Assembly: GCA_037951105.1 (NCBI GenBank)
Contig: JBAMJV010003037.1
Location: 1 to 64,000 of the forward strand
Length of the DNA: 64,000 nt
Reading direction: 5' to 3'
DNA from: Echinarachnius parma
Taxonomy: Eukaryota > Echinodermata > Echinoidea > Clypeasteroida > Echinarachniidae
Part shown: positions 35,906-47,388 of the stretch, piece by piece
How the letters are laid out: every line of letters begins with the position of its first letter
Position numbering within the stretch: the first letter of the stretch is position 1
Made by a program: the position numbers and the translations under genes
Notes under the pieces: model-generated
Told to the model about the DNA's origin: nothing
The model's input: the letters and a program-made list of their open reading frames with translations, nothing else
Databases searched by the model: none

Positions 35906-36988
35906 TCACAAATACAGAGGCAAAACTGAAGCACCTGTAGGACAAATGAAAAATATAACACATAATAATATAGATGCATTTCTAGGGCAAGTTCCCAAAG
36001 GGAATTCTGCCTCACAAATTTGATGTACTCTTGTAGCGCACAACTGCCGATATGCCATATATGTACACCATACGTAACAACACTATTTATTTGCACACGT
36101 GTGCAAGTGTGTCTAGTACCTGGTGTACATTGTATATCAATAATTGTGTGCTACAAATTCTTTCAGCAATGTCATTAATGTGTGCTTGGATCATTTAAAC
36201 AAATAAGTCTGAATGATAAATGTTACATGACTCTTGGGGCTATCTACAAAGTACGTACCCACAAATGGGGGGGGGTTCACGCTGATGCTTACGCTACATT
36301 CAACCACGACGTATAAAAAGTGCATACATGTGGGGAGGAAGGGTCAGTTGCGGACAATAATTTGCGTACGTACGTTGTAGATGGCCCCCTTACAAACATG
36401 TTTCTGAACTAGTTTGAGTGGTGGAATAATATAACTTTAATATTCATCACCGATCCCAAGTTGGCCAAAATATTCAAATTGAATGAACCACCAATAAACA
36501 CCACCAACGACAAAACAATAATGTGCACAATTGACTCATTCAACCACTCATAGCCATAACTACACCAGGCCCTGTGGCTGTGCAAAGGCGAAACATAAAT
36601 GTTACTGAAACTTAGACAGTGTAACTTGTAAGAAAGTGACTGAGCCCGAGGCTGAGCTGAATAATGTCTAATCAGTATAATGAATGAGCAAGACATTGAC
36701 TTTTTGCCTTTCTTACCACTTCTCACATACAAAGTATTTTAAACATGACAGAACAGGTATGGCATTTTGCCAGATATAATCATGATAATCATTCAATTTT
36801 TTTCACAAGTTTTTTATTTACATGTTTTTAGTTTTATTTAACAAGCTAGTAGTAGTAGTAGTAACCTAACCAGGCTCTGTGCGTAGCACAGAGCCTGGCA
36901 TATTGAAGTGTGTGTTAGGTGTACCGCTCGTAACAATTATTGGTAAAAATAGTATATAAGATACTATACAATTTATATCTGGTTTTAT
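35906..36988 (-). other. Probable 5' UTR intron of TRMT5
   Basis: On the - strand, TTTGTCCTACAG ends at 35937, giving an acceptor. CGTC/GTAAGT at 36994 is a good donor. The span between is AT-rich and non-coding. It carries a perfect hairpin at 36870-36898 next to an AGT trinucleotide run. Confidence 0.45.
36870..36898. repeat. Perfect hairpin, 13-bp arms
   Basis: Arms CCAGGCTCTGTGC and GCACAGAGCCTGG with loop GTA, directly after (AGT)n. It is probably a transposon remnant; no function is implied. Confidence 0.7.
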
Positions 36989-36994
36989 ACTTAC

Positions 36995-37374
36995 GACGGA
37001 TGTTATCCATGGACATCAATGGTCCACTGTCTTGATACATGAGGCTCCATTCGGTGTATTTATTCACAAAATTAGGTTTTTATCGTCCAGATTGTGGTAA
37101 GAAGCAAAAATTCCAAAATGGTATCCGAATTTGTGTCCACAGTGCGCATGCGTGAGGTCGCAGGTCAAACTTTGGCGTACGAGCCAAGATGTTAGGTTAA
37201 CATTGAGTACAGTGGCCTGGCTTATATGTATTAGTCAACCGATCGCCACTTACGCGCGGAACCGGAATAAAACCTCGCCTATATATCCCAGCATGCATTG
37301 CCGATGACTTTGGAGGCGACAGGACAATTTCGAATATTTGTGCGAAGCCGTTTGGGATTAATCATCAATTTGAG
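36995..37374. promoter_or_regulatory. Putative bidirectional promoter of TRMT5 and a + strand transcript
   Basis: GTGCGCATGCGTGA at 37142 is close to the NRF1 consensus. CCGGAA at 37262 is an ETS core. TCCCAGCATGCATTGC at 37286 fits the ZNF143/STAF promoter motif. On the - strand a likely 5' exon ends at 36995 with donor GTAAGT. On the + strand an exon-like stretch ends ATTTGAG/GTAAGT at 37375. This is the usual layout of a vertebrate or echinoderm housekeeping divergent promoter. The + strand partner is not identified. Confidence 0.5.
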
Positions 37375-37548
37375 GTAAGTTATTATTCTTTTCATATAAT
37401 TTCTATGTAGCGCGCAGATAAAACGCACTTTTGTTCTCTAGAAAAGGTTAACCAAATACAAAAAAATTATAATTAAAGGTGATAAAAACACCTCATCGCA
37501 AAAACGCTACACCATTTCGATCGTCAGTAATTCACAGCTCGCACAGAG

Positions 37549-38272
37549 CACATCTACAATGTATTGTAAATGGTCCTGATAGGACCATTTACTGCTCACA
37601 GTGGTAAAAATCTACGGGACACAATTTGAACTACAAACAGAGAGAAAAGAACAGCATATCTAAAGTAAAAAATTGCATACCTAGATTGAAGCTGATTTTA
37701 TGATTTATTGTACAAAATTTCATTTTCAAAATGATAAGTCATACTTACAAAAATCGTCATATAAGTTCCATTTCTTTCTCTTCCTGCTCGATGTCCCATC
37801 GTAAACAAAGAAAGCCCGCCCGCAACATGCGGAGGCCGCTTATTATTGTCCAAAACAAGCGAACTCGCGATCTGCAAGCATGCCCGCCGTATCCGATTTC
37901 GGATACGCCGTATCAGAATTCGGATACGCCGTGTCAGAATTCGGATACGGTAACACGTGTGGTGTGGGAAGCTTGCGGGAAATACATGACAGTCATCCAG
38001 ATAGCAGCAACACTTTCGAGAGGGATCACGACTGGGATTCTCTCAGTTTTTTTATTTTCCAAAACTGCAGATTTTCCATTTTTTTCGACATTTGAAGAAT
38101 AATTTGGACCATTTTGGTAAGTTCATATAATACTTGTATCATTTTTAGGGCCAGTCATGATTGATTTTGTTGAATTTAAGATAAGAATTTTGTGTGAAAT
38201 TTTGACAAACTTTTTTTGTACTGTCCCACATTGTTCCCGTATAGCGCAGCATTACAATGTAGTGTTGTGTGG
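37549..38272 (+). repeat. Left 724-bp inverted arm
   Basis: Nearly identical, inverted, to 46665-47388. It starts CACATCTACAATG and then has the hairpin TAAATGGTCCT-GAT-AGGACCATTTA (37567-37591). It includes a 21-bp short tandem repeat (CGGATACGCCGT...CAGAATT) at about 37885-37960 and an ORF of 123 codons (37731-38102) kept open in both arms. The protein resembles nothing I know. Confidence 0.85.
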
Positions 38273-38810
38273 CACAGAGCTGATCATTCTCTCGGTCGGA
38301 CATCCGGGGATTTTCACTAGCGAACGGTAACTTCCGCTTAACAACCGAGCGCGAAGGCTAGGGGCAAACAAAAGCGGACTCGCCATACGGATTTAGCGGT
38401 ATACCAGGCGTATACCACATGTCATGCCTGTGTAAGCCGAAGCTCGGGCGGAGCTTTTGTCGCACGCGCGCGCACGAATCATGCGGCGATACAGGAGTTA
38501 CACTACCAGTTGTTGAGATGTGCACATTTATTAATTTCGGTCACATTCGGGTGATTTTGTATTCTTATTGCAGATATTAATACAGTTTTCAAAATTTCCA
38601 ACCATATCCACTAATTTTGAGCTGGAAAATGACTGATGATAGTGACTGATGTTAGTGATAGTTAAACATTTTCCAATTTAATTTTGGTCATTTGGATCAA
38701 TTTTTATTCAGATTTCTCAGAATTGTTTAGTCTAGAATGTTTTGAGTAGTGTTTAACTATTACTTAATCCCTTCTAAAAAATGTTCATGTGAATATCTTA
38801 CTATTTTATA
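38273..38810. other. Core of inverted-arm element, left part
   Basis: Sequence between the left arm and the LTR element. It includes a CpG-rich stretch at about 38310-38490 (GTCGCACGCGCGCGCACG) that could be promoter-like. No ORF of note. Confidence 0.35.
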
Positions 38811-38814
38811 GTTA

Positions 38815-39589
38815 TGTAGCCGTTTTTGGGTGGTTGCTGAGGCCGCCCGCCGTGGCTATATACAAATCATAGATATCTTCATAATCATCAACATCGTGCA
38901 CTCACTCGGTCACGGGATAATTATACATAAACGTTAACTCACCTTAAAACTGGCTCCTCCAGAGCTCCGACGTGACTCGTCCGTCCTCTCGCTCGGCGGA
39001 CGTTAACTTTCACTTCAAACTGTTGGAATCCCCGGGATTCCCAATTCCGACCCTCCTCGGCTCCGCGTGGAGCCATGCTTCTCTCTCGTGTGCCCGACAA
39101 ACACACAGTTTACGGTACAAACAAGACACACAACGTGAAACACATAACACTTAGGTCCTATCCGAAAACCTACTCAAATGGCTTCCCAAAGCCTTCACCC
39201 TTTTACCCGTTCGTTCCCCGTCAATCCGTCTGGAATCCCCGATTCCGCATGCCCAGCCCCAAACCCGTGCCGGAGCGCTACGGCGCCACACCTGCGGCGC
39301 ACGTCCGCTCCCTCCGCACATCTCGGATCGACTGGCAACGAAACATGGCGTCTTTTCCCGAGGTGCATCTATCTCGTGCTTGCGAGCCCAACCAGTTTGA
39401 ATCGCCCGCGCTTGCGTCCTGTATTCCCAATACATGACGCCCGCACGGGGGGGACAAAGGTCGGAATCGCCGCTCGAGAGCACCCATTGTCTACCGCCAC
39501 TGCGGATATACGGTCGGGTAGACGCGAGAAAACCGCCGGTCAAGCGCCATTTAACAGGCATAATACCCGTAAAATCAGTGACGGCTACA
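38815..39589 (-). repeat. 3' LTR (in element orientation)
   Basis: 775 bp, TG...CA bounded. ORFs of 60-190 codons in both LTRs overlap each other in several frames and are not genes. Confidence 0.9.
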
Positions 39590-39600
39590 TTCCCCCTCGT
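39590..39600 (-). other. Polypurine tract
   Basis: The - strand reads ACGAGGGGGAA immediately before the TG of the 3' LTR, the expected place for plus-strand priming. Confidence 0.75.
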
Positions 39601-40677
39601 TTAATAGAGCTGAGTTCCAGCATGGAAATCAGCTCAAACGGAAGGACTAGCCGCACTGATCTTACGGTATCCATGCCAGCAATTGATTTCCCGAACCCTC
39701 AATTGCTGCCAGGAACTGCCGAACCTGAAAGGGCCGTGCGAGTGCTGAATTGAACACTCGTTAAGGCCACGACCTAGTTAGTTACTCAATGTGATGAGAG
39801 GACCGCAATTTCCGAAGAGCAATTGCGTGAAAACTCATCAACTGGCTCACCTTTTAAAGGAACCCCTACGAGCCAGGAGTTGTCGTAGTTGACAATATCC
39901 TGGAAGGAGTAAAGGCTCCTGTAAGGATACGGGAGGACTTCTTAAAGGTACATGTTTTTGTAACCTGAAGATCCTGCCGCTCCGTTTTGCTAATATATTT
40001 AGATAGGGATCGGGTCCCCTATCAACGAGGTCTCAGTCTCTTAGGGGCATGGAGGGGTCCGCACACCTCAGGCTCCTGAAAAGACCACCTGCAAAAACAC
40101 TTGGAAAAAACAATATGGAGATATGACAGGAAGATATGCTGAATTCCAGTGAATTTATTCTGGAATCCAAAACAAATCAACAGAAATTCTTCCAGTCAAT
40201 CTCTAAAAATTCAAGTGAGGAAAGAAAAGGCAAAACAAATCCTTCCTTTCCACACCGGAAACCAATTACACATAGAACGTTTCAGCCTTTCACTTATCCT
40301 ACCGCTTAGCCAAGATTCTTCAGAATAATCAAAGGATTCCTGTAGCGAGACTTAAGCGAGTAATAGACCAAACAAACATAATCCAAGGTAGAACGACCAG
40401 CATCCTTAATCATCATAACTACTACTCCTCAATTTGTATTTGTCGAATAATACAAATGAGAAGCACTCATCAATAATAAATTTTAAATAATCGGCAGACT
40501 GCCGGGACTATACACGCTCAATCGTGGCCAAAGGAGGGTTCTTCACTGAAGCCTGGTTGCCATTGAGGACAACCCGAGTCCTGTGCCTACAGCCGGTTGA
40601 CGAGCTTGTACACCCCAGCAACTGCGTGTGTTCTTCAGAGCGCAGACAAACTCGAATACCCTGGCGGAAACCCGTCA

Positions 40678-40829
40678 TTCGGGGACAGTATTTTTATCCC
40701 CGATGAAACGGCCAGTTCGGGGACAGTATTTTTATCCCCGATGAAACGACCAGTTCGGGGACAGTATTTTTATCCCCGCTGAAACGGCCGGTTCGGGGAC
40801 AGTATTTGTATCCCCGATGAAACGGCCAG
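40678..40829. repeat. Four 38-bp hairpin-forming tandem repeats inside the LTR element
   Basis: Unit TTCGGGGACAGTATTTTTAT plus CCCCGATGAAACGGCCAG, four times at 40678, 40716, 40754 and 40792 with one to three changes each. Every unit holds the inverted repeat GGGGA...TCCCC. It is about 1.1 kb inside the 3' LTR. Confidence 0.9.
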
Positions 40830-43800
40830 TTGATGCACCGAAGTTGTCCGCTCCATTAAACAAAGACAATTTAAAAGGAACACAACAATTTTAAAAATGG
40901 CTTAACCGTCCATTCCCCCTCCTCAAAGAAAAACTCTTTGCCGAGTGAGAATTTCAGGCAGCCCAGGTTCCTTTTAAATTCCGAACCTGATCTGCTTACA
41001 GGGGTGTGTAACTTAATTCTTCCTTAAAATCTTTTTACATCAAACATCACCCCTGTATTCCAAAATATCACTAGAGAGTTTACCCGAAATATTGACTCTC
41101 TGTGTAAATAAATTTAACACAAACGGCGCGATTGGGATAAGAAATATTTTCCTTCCTTATCCCATTATTTTCAAATACCAAAATATATATCGACTAATAC
41201 CATAAGAAAGGACTTATTTATTGCCTCTCCTACTAACAAATTTCTATCAAAACAAAGTGAACAATATCTTAAATTTCACTTACAAAATTAATCCCCGTTT
41301 AAGGAAGACCTTTTTTCCCTAAACATTTCCACCAAATGAGAAATGCCTCCCCATAAATCAATTTAAACAAATGTCCCAACAATTCTTTATACCCCAAATT
41401 AAGTCCATTAATGAAGGGGGAACATTTGTCTTCTCAACCCCAAATTAATATCAGGAGGAATTTGTCTCCAGAATCGACAAATGTCATCCATCGTCAAAGG
41501 GAGTTATTGACCATAATTAATCAAATATTTAACAAAAAGTCATCCCGACTTATGAAAGACTTTTATGTCTGAAACTAATCAAACCAAAGGGAGAATTATA
41601 TCCCAACATCAGACATAACATTTCCTGAATGTCGGGCTCATTGAAAGGAATACAATAAAGTCCATCTGGAGCAATAGACCGAGGAATCTTCTCCAGGAAA
41701 CTATTCACAGTGTATAATTTTCTTTTATTAAAATATACAAATATGTGCACCTTTACCGTCAATTCGATGGCAGTGTCAAAAATAAGAAGTCACTGCATTT
41801 TAATAAATATTCAAACTAAAGACTCCACTGGCAACCTTTTTAATTTTAAATCAACACGAGGCCTCCAATGATGCAACCTTATGTCCAGTGTATGGTCAGC
41901 GATATCCAAAATATACAAATGAAAATCAAGGCTCACCTCACCTAGCCGAATGTATCGTGAACATCTCGGTAGCTCGTCTAATCCTGATCCGTCCTTATAC
42001 GGGTGGATACCGCAGTGAAGCATGACCGATGACACTCCACGCACATGATACAATGTATATGATGGCCGTCATAACAAGTGTTCGTCTGCCGACTGCTTCC
42101 CTGTGGTATAGTCGATGGTCAGGACCTAATGTAGCGCGATCCGGTGTATCGATAGCGATGGTGTTGGACTGTTGGTCGTGAGTTAGTAATCCCGAAACCG
42201 ACGATAATTAAAAATGGGCCTAACTTCTGCGTGGCTGGCTGTCCTGTGATGAACTGCTGCAGTAGCGAATCCCATTCAGGTGTGTTCCGCGACCTCTGAA
42301 GTTATGTGTTAACTATGGACGCGAAATCACGTAGCGAAGCGCTTTATTTCCATACCGAAAATAAAGTAATAAACCCTACCAAATACTATCTTTTCGCTGA
42401 GCGGCACAGCCTCATATCAGTCCATAAACATATTCTGCGGGTTACACGGCGTATTATCAGACGTTAACTGCATCCGGAGTAATATCAAAACCTGCTGCCC
42501 GGGTGCTCCTTATACTAAAGTGTTTCCAAGATTAGCAGAGTCGAACAATCGTCCATTACTAAAAAGGCATTACTTAATGAAGCGCGATCCTTGACTGCAA
42601 ACGTTGGGCTTCCTCCGAATCCTCGTATAATCTTCGCTAATAACACAATAATCTTCGCTATTTATCGTCACTTTAACTCACAAGTCCAGACTCCTAGAAC
42701 GACTACACAGTGAGGAGCTAAACCTCTCGAATTTATCTACGAGAACGAGAACTCCTTAAATTAAATATGAACCAGCTCCACCTTGCGACCCTATCCACTC
42801 GGAATAAACAAATTCCAATTGATCGGACCGCTGGTCGGACAAGTCCGACCTGTGTGCATTCAGGCTGATCATACTTATTGGATTGAAGTCGCTCCCGTAT
42901 CCTGGCCGCTTGCATGTGCCCCGGTAGTGGTACCGGAAATGACGCAAAGACCTCAGACCATGTGAACCCGTCGAGTGGGAATCACTCGGTCTACTAGAGT
43001 CTGTTTCAATCCCTGTGTGAAGTGCTCGCGATGGTATTCAACTCGGAGGCTTCGAGCCTAAAAATGACCGCGACCTAACTCATAACAACTTATTAATTTA
43101 ATAAAGAAACATTACCATAAATTGTTATGGCAATGAGAGTCCTTTCTCTCTAACACCATAACAAAATCAAACGATTCGCTTCCGTTGGTTACACAACTCA
43201 CAAGGACGTTTCTATCTCCAGTGCACACTAAAAACAGAGTCCTGTTGCCCTAACGAAAACCGTAGGTCCAGCGATGCACCAATCCTCTAGCCGTGAATCC
43301 ACGAAGTACACAATACCTTATACTATTAACCCTCCACGAAACAAATGCTACCTATCTCAACTGGAGTGAACGCTAAATTACTGTGAGCTATTCAAACTAT
43401 GAATCCACCATAAATAATTCAACTTAATATTCTACCGCGAACTACACATGACGAATTCACTCCAGCGAAGATAAACTAAACTAGAAGTATTGCTGCCGCG
43501 AGAACTCAATGACGAACTCTGGAAACTTTCCTGGACAGAAAAGAAACTTAAAAAATAGGGTTAAACAAATGGCATCAAAAATATCTAGCAGAGAACCAAA
43601 ATTTCAAAATAAATTTCCCCAGCCAAACACTTTCAACCCACTTTCCTCCCCTTTCCAAAAATTTATTTTATAAGAACTTCAAGTTTTCCTCAAGATTCCC
43701 CCAATAAACTCAAATCCTTCAAAAGCTCTATCAATCCAAAAAAAGACCCAAAGCACGCCCAATTTCGACGTGCCCTAATTTTAAATTCCACCGGTGTGTA

Positions 43801-45515
43801 TAAACACCACCAATATTACAATAAATCCAAAATTAATTCACAAACGACTACCAGCCCTTCAAAAACAATCTAAGGGAGAGAATGCTGAATTCACCCAGTG
43901 TCTACTGGTCGTCCCGTCGGGTGGACTTCCATCGATGTAGAAACCACTAAAGGCAAACTATACAGACAAACTATACCCCTAAATAAAATCACGGCTACTT
44001 CGCCTTTATAATTTTCTCGATGCCTTTATAATCAAGAGTAAGGCATAAAGAACCCCCGTATATTTACAACATTTCACCGATTTCAACACAATTGTTGTGT
44101 TGAAACAATATAAGTATTATATTTATAATTCATGTGACGCCTCTCACACAAATTTAACGAAATTCATGCGAGGTATACTAACATTTTATATTTATAAACA
44201 TAGTCCATGTGAGGCTTCTCACACAAATTTAACGAAATTCATGCGAGTTATACTTATATTTACAAACCTCGCATAAAAATTTAAGTTTAACTATTTCCGA
44301 AAGTTAATCCATACATCCACGCAACTATCACACACACATGCATACCTGGTCTCAAACTAATTCTCTTGACCCCACTACCTACCTCAAACCGATTGACTCT
44401 CTTGGCCTACCATCGCACAGGTGTACGACCTCAAACCAATCGACTCTCTTGGCCTCACAAAATAACACTGACCACAAATCCTGATCACACACAGGATTAT
44501 CACATTCACAAACCAACAATTTACAGACTCACTACGAATCCAGTGAGCCAGCAAACAATCTACAACCAACAATCAATAATGATCACACACAAAACAATGA
44601 TCAACTTCCAACACGATTCCCTACGGGTGGGCAGATGCATTGTCAAATCATCATACTATTTATAAAACATCGCATCAATCCTGCAAACTACACATCAGTG
44701 ACATCACTTTCACGATATGTACTACAACACTCGCTCCAAAATAATCAATTCTCATCAGAATCGAACAAAATACCAGTCTACTTCGACCTTACCTTATTTT
44801 TATACAACTCACAAAATCTCAGCAGAAAACATCGACTCTGAGGCATCACAGAAACACACACGCTGCAGGCACCAAGCAAACAGAAGTACAACTTCCAAAA
44901 ACAGGCATGCATCCGCATCGCAAAAACAAATCATGTACAAAGCCAATACAAAACGCCCAGCGACCAAACTCTCACCCGAAGTATTGCGCAATCGTTACCC
45001 CCCAAACCAGAGTCGTCAACCCGACCGACTGCATCAAAAAACAACAATTTACGCCTTTCTCTTTTATAACCCTATATTCACGAAACCCCCAAAACAATAG
45101 CCTGCATTGACCCCCGTGCAAAAAGCCACGTTGCCCAATTTTCCCACATTATAGTCAATGGCTCAAATCGGCGCTCGCCTCGTGAGCCCTACCAAAACAA
45201 CAACATTTTCTAACCAAATCCACCGATGCAATTGCATCCTTTTAAATCCCCCAAACAAACCTAAATTTCTTTCCCAAAGTCCGCAAAAAATCCCAAATAA
45301 TCCACAAAAATTACTAATTTCACCCAACCAACGGGGCTTCCCGTAACAAGGTGCCCCCAAACACCTTGACGCAATAAAACCAAACCGAGCGAAAGTGTGC
45401 TCCCCCGCACGCGCCACGTGCTCCCAAAAATTCCAACTTTCAATTTTCATCAATTTTCCTTAATTTTCCAAATAAACACACCTTCCCCCCCATTCAATTT
45501 TTTATTCTTTTATTT
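40830..45515. other. Non-coding interior of the LTR element
   Basis: No ORF above about 130 codons on either strand and no protease, RT, RNase H or integrase motif. Two partial repeats of about 75 bp (CATGTGA.GC.TCTCACACAA... through CATGCGAG) lie at about 44130-44188 and 44209-44248. Confidence 0.6.
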
Positions 45516-45527
45516 ATCGCAGCGCCA
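45516..45527 (-). other. Primer binding site
   Basis: The - strand reads TGGCGCTGCGAT one base downstream of the 5' LTR. It would pair with a tRNA ending ATCGCAGCGCCA, an acceptor like that of serine tRNAs with discriminator G. Confidence 0.75.
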
Positions 45528-45528
45528 A

Positions 45529-46303
45529 TGTAGCCGTTTTTGGGCGGTTGCTGAGGCCGCCCGCCGTGGCTATATACAAATCATAGATATCTTCATAATC
45601 ATCAACATCGTGCACTCACTCGGTCACGGGATAATTATACATAAACGTTAACTCACCTTAAAACTGGCTCCTCCAGAGCTCCGACGTGACTCGTCCGTCC
45701 TCTCGCTCGGCGGACGTTAACTTTCACTTCAAACTGTTGGAATCCCCGGGATTCCCAATTCCGACCCTCCTCGGCTCCGCGTGGAGCCATGCTTCTCTCT
45801 CGTGTGCCCGACAAACACACAGTTTACGGTACAAACAAGACACACAACGTGAAACACATAACACTTAGGTCCTATCCGAAAACCTACTCAAATGGCTTCC
45901 CAAAGCCTTCACCCTTTTACCCGTTCGTTCCCCGTCAATCCGTCTGGAATCCCCGATTCCGCATGCCCAGCCCCAAACCCGTGCCGGAGCGCTACGGCGC
46001 CACACCTGCGGCGCACGTCCGCTCCCTCCGCACATCTCGGATCGACTGGCAACGAAACATGGCGTCTTTTCCCGAGGTGCATCTATCTCGTGCTTGCGAG
46101 CCCAACCAGTTTGAATCGCCCGCGCTTGCGTCCTGTATTCCCAATACATGACGCCCGCACGGGGGGGACAAAGGTCGGAATCGCCGCTCGAGAGCACCCA
46201 TTGTCTACCGCCGCTGCGGATATACGGTCGGGTAGACGCGAGAAAACCGCCGGTCAAGCGCCATTTAACAGGCATAATACCCGTAAAATCAGTGACGGCT
46301 ACA
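45529..46303 (-). repeat. 5' LTR (in element orientation)
   Basis: 775 bp. It differs from the 3' LTR at only two positions noticed (near 45545 and 46213). Confidence 0.9.
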
Positions 46304-46307
46304 GTTA

Positions 46308-46664
46308 TACTACGGTCTATAAATCCTAATCTAGAATTGAAATTCCTAGTTTTGGTTTACGCAGGAAATGTGTAACAATTTCATGTAATTATGTACCCGA
46401 CTTGTGTCTTTCTTTGATAAAATTCATTATTAACTTGTTTCTTCATTTTTAAAAATTCTAACACAGGAAAATCATATAAATAATATGAATGCTTACCTCA
46501 TGCTGGCAACGGCAGTGCGAGGTCGAGTTGCCATCGCTAACTCCAACCCGTCCTGGGACAAGACGCAAGGTTGCTAACGTCAGCCTTGTACAACGATGCA
46601 AGTTTGCCAACGTCAAGCTTGCTTCATGATGGATGTTTGTGAGGTACAAGGTCGCTCACGTCGA
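46308..46664. other. Core of inverted-arm element, right part
   Basis: Includes three imperfect copies of an AAGNTNGCNNACGTCNNNCTTG motif at about 46568, 46599 and 46649, the first two semi-palindromic. On the - strand GCATGAG/GTAAGC at 46498 looks like a splice donor. Confidence 0.4.
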
Positions 46665-47388
46665 CCACACAACACTACATTGTAATGCTGCGCTATACGG
46701 GAACAATGTGGGACAGTACAAAAAAAGTTTGTCAAAATTTCACACAAAATTCTTATCTTAAATTCAACAAAATCAATCATGACTGGCCCTAAAAATGATA
46801 CAAGTGTTATATGAACTTACCAAAATGGTCCAAATTATTCTTCAAATGTCGAAAAAAATGGAAAATCTGCAGTTTTGGAAAATAAAAAGACTGAGAAAAT
46901 CTCAGTCGTGATCCCTCTCGAAAGTGTTGCTGCTATCTGGATGACTGTCATGTATTTCCCGCAAGCTTCCCACACCACACGTGTTACCGTATCCGAATTC
47001 TGACACGGCGTATCCGAATTCTGATACGGTGTATCCGAAATCGGATACGGCGGGCATGCTTGCAGATCGCGAGTTGGCTTGTTTTGGACAATAATAAGCG
47101 GCCTCCGCATGTTGCGGGCGGGCTTTCTTTGTTTACGATGGGACATCGAGCAGGAAGAGAAAGAAATGGAACTTATATGACGATTTTTGTAAGTATGACT
47201 TGTCATTTTGAAAATGAAATTTTGTACAATAAATCATAAAATCAGCTTCAATCTAGGTATGCAATTTTTAACTTTAGATATGCTGTTCTTTTCTCTCTGT
47301 TTGTAGTTCAAATTGTGTCCCGTAGATTTTTACCACTGTGAGCAGTAAATGGTCCTATCAGGACCATTTACAATACATTGTAGATGTG
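46665..47388 (-). repeat. Right 724-bp inverted arm
   Basis: Same length as, and inverted to, 37549-38272. The 123-codon ORF reappears on the - strand at 47206-46835 with only a few amino-acid changes. The outer end is the same TAAATGGTCC hairpin. No clear target duplication is seen outside the two arms. Confidence 0.85.

Larger units (their letters stand above)
38815..46303 (-). mobile_element. Non-coding LTR retrotransposon (LARD-like), very young
   Basis: Two 775-bp direct repeats (38815-39589 and 45529-46303) begin TGTAGCCG and end CGGCTACA. They are flanked by GTTA on both sides (38811-38814, 46304-46307). Only two substitutions were seen between them. On the - strand the 5' LTR is followed, after one base, by TGGCGCTGCGAT, a primer site matching a serine-type tRNA 3' end. 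The 3' LTR is preceded by the polypurine tract GAGGGGGAA. The 5.9-kb interior has no gag or pol similarity on either strand. It fits a large retrotransposon derivative moved by a relative's enzymes. Confidence 0.9.

Noticed and set aside
36995..37060. Coding start for TRMT5 in the upstream - strand exon
   Set aside because: An ATG-initiated reading frame there, joined to the acceptor at 35937, meets a stop just before the ATG at 35905, so it can only be an upstream ORF.
38972..39753. ORFs of 60-191 codons repeated at 45686-46329
   Set aside because: They duplicate because they lie in the two LTRs, and they overlap each other in several frames on both strands; this is typical of GC-rich LTR sequence, not genes.
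40678..40829. CRISPR-like regular repeats
   Set aside because: The 38-bp units are head to tail with no unique spacers, in a eukaryotic retroelement.
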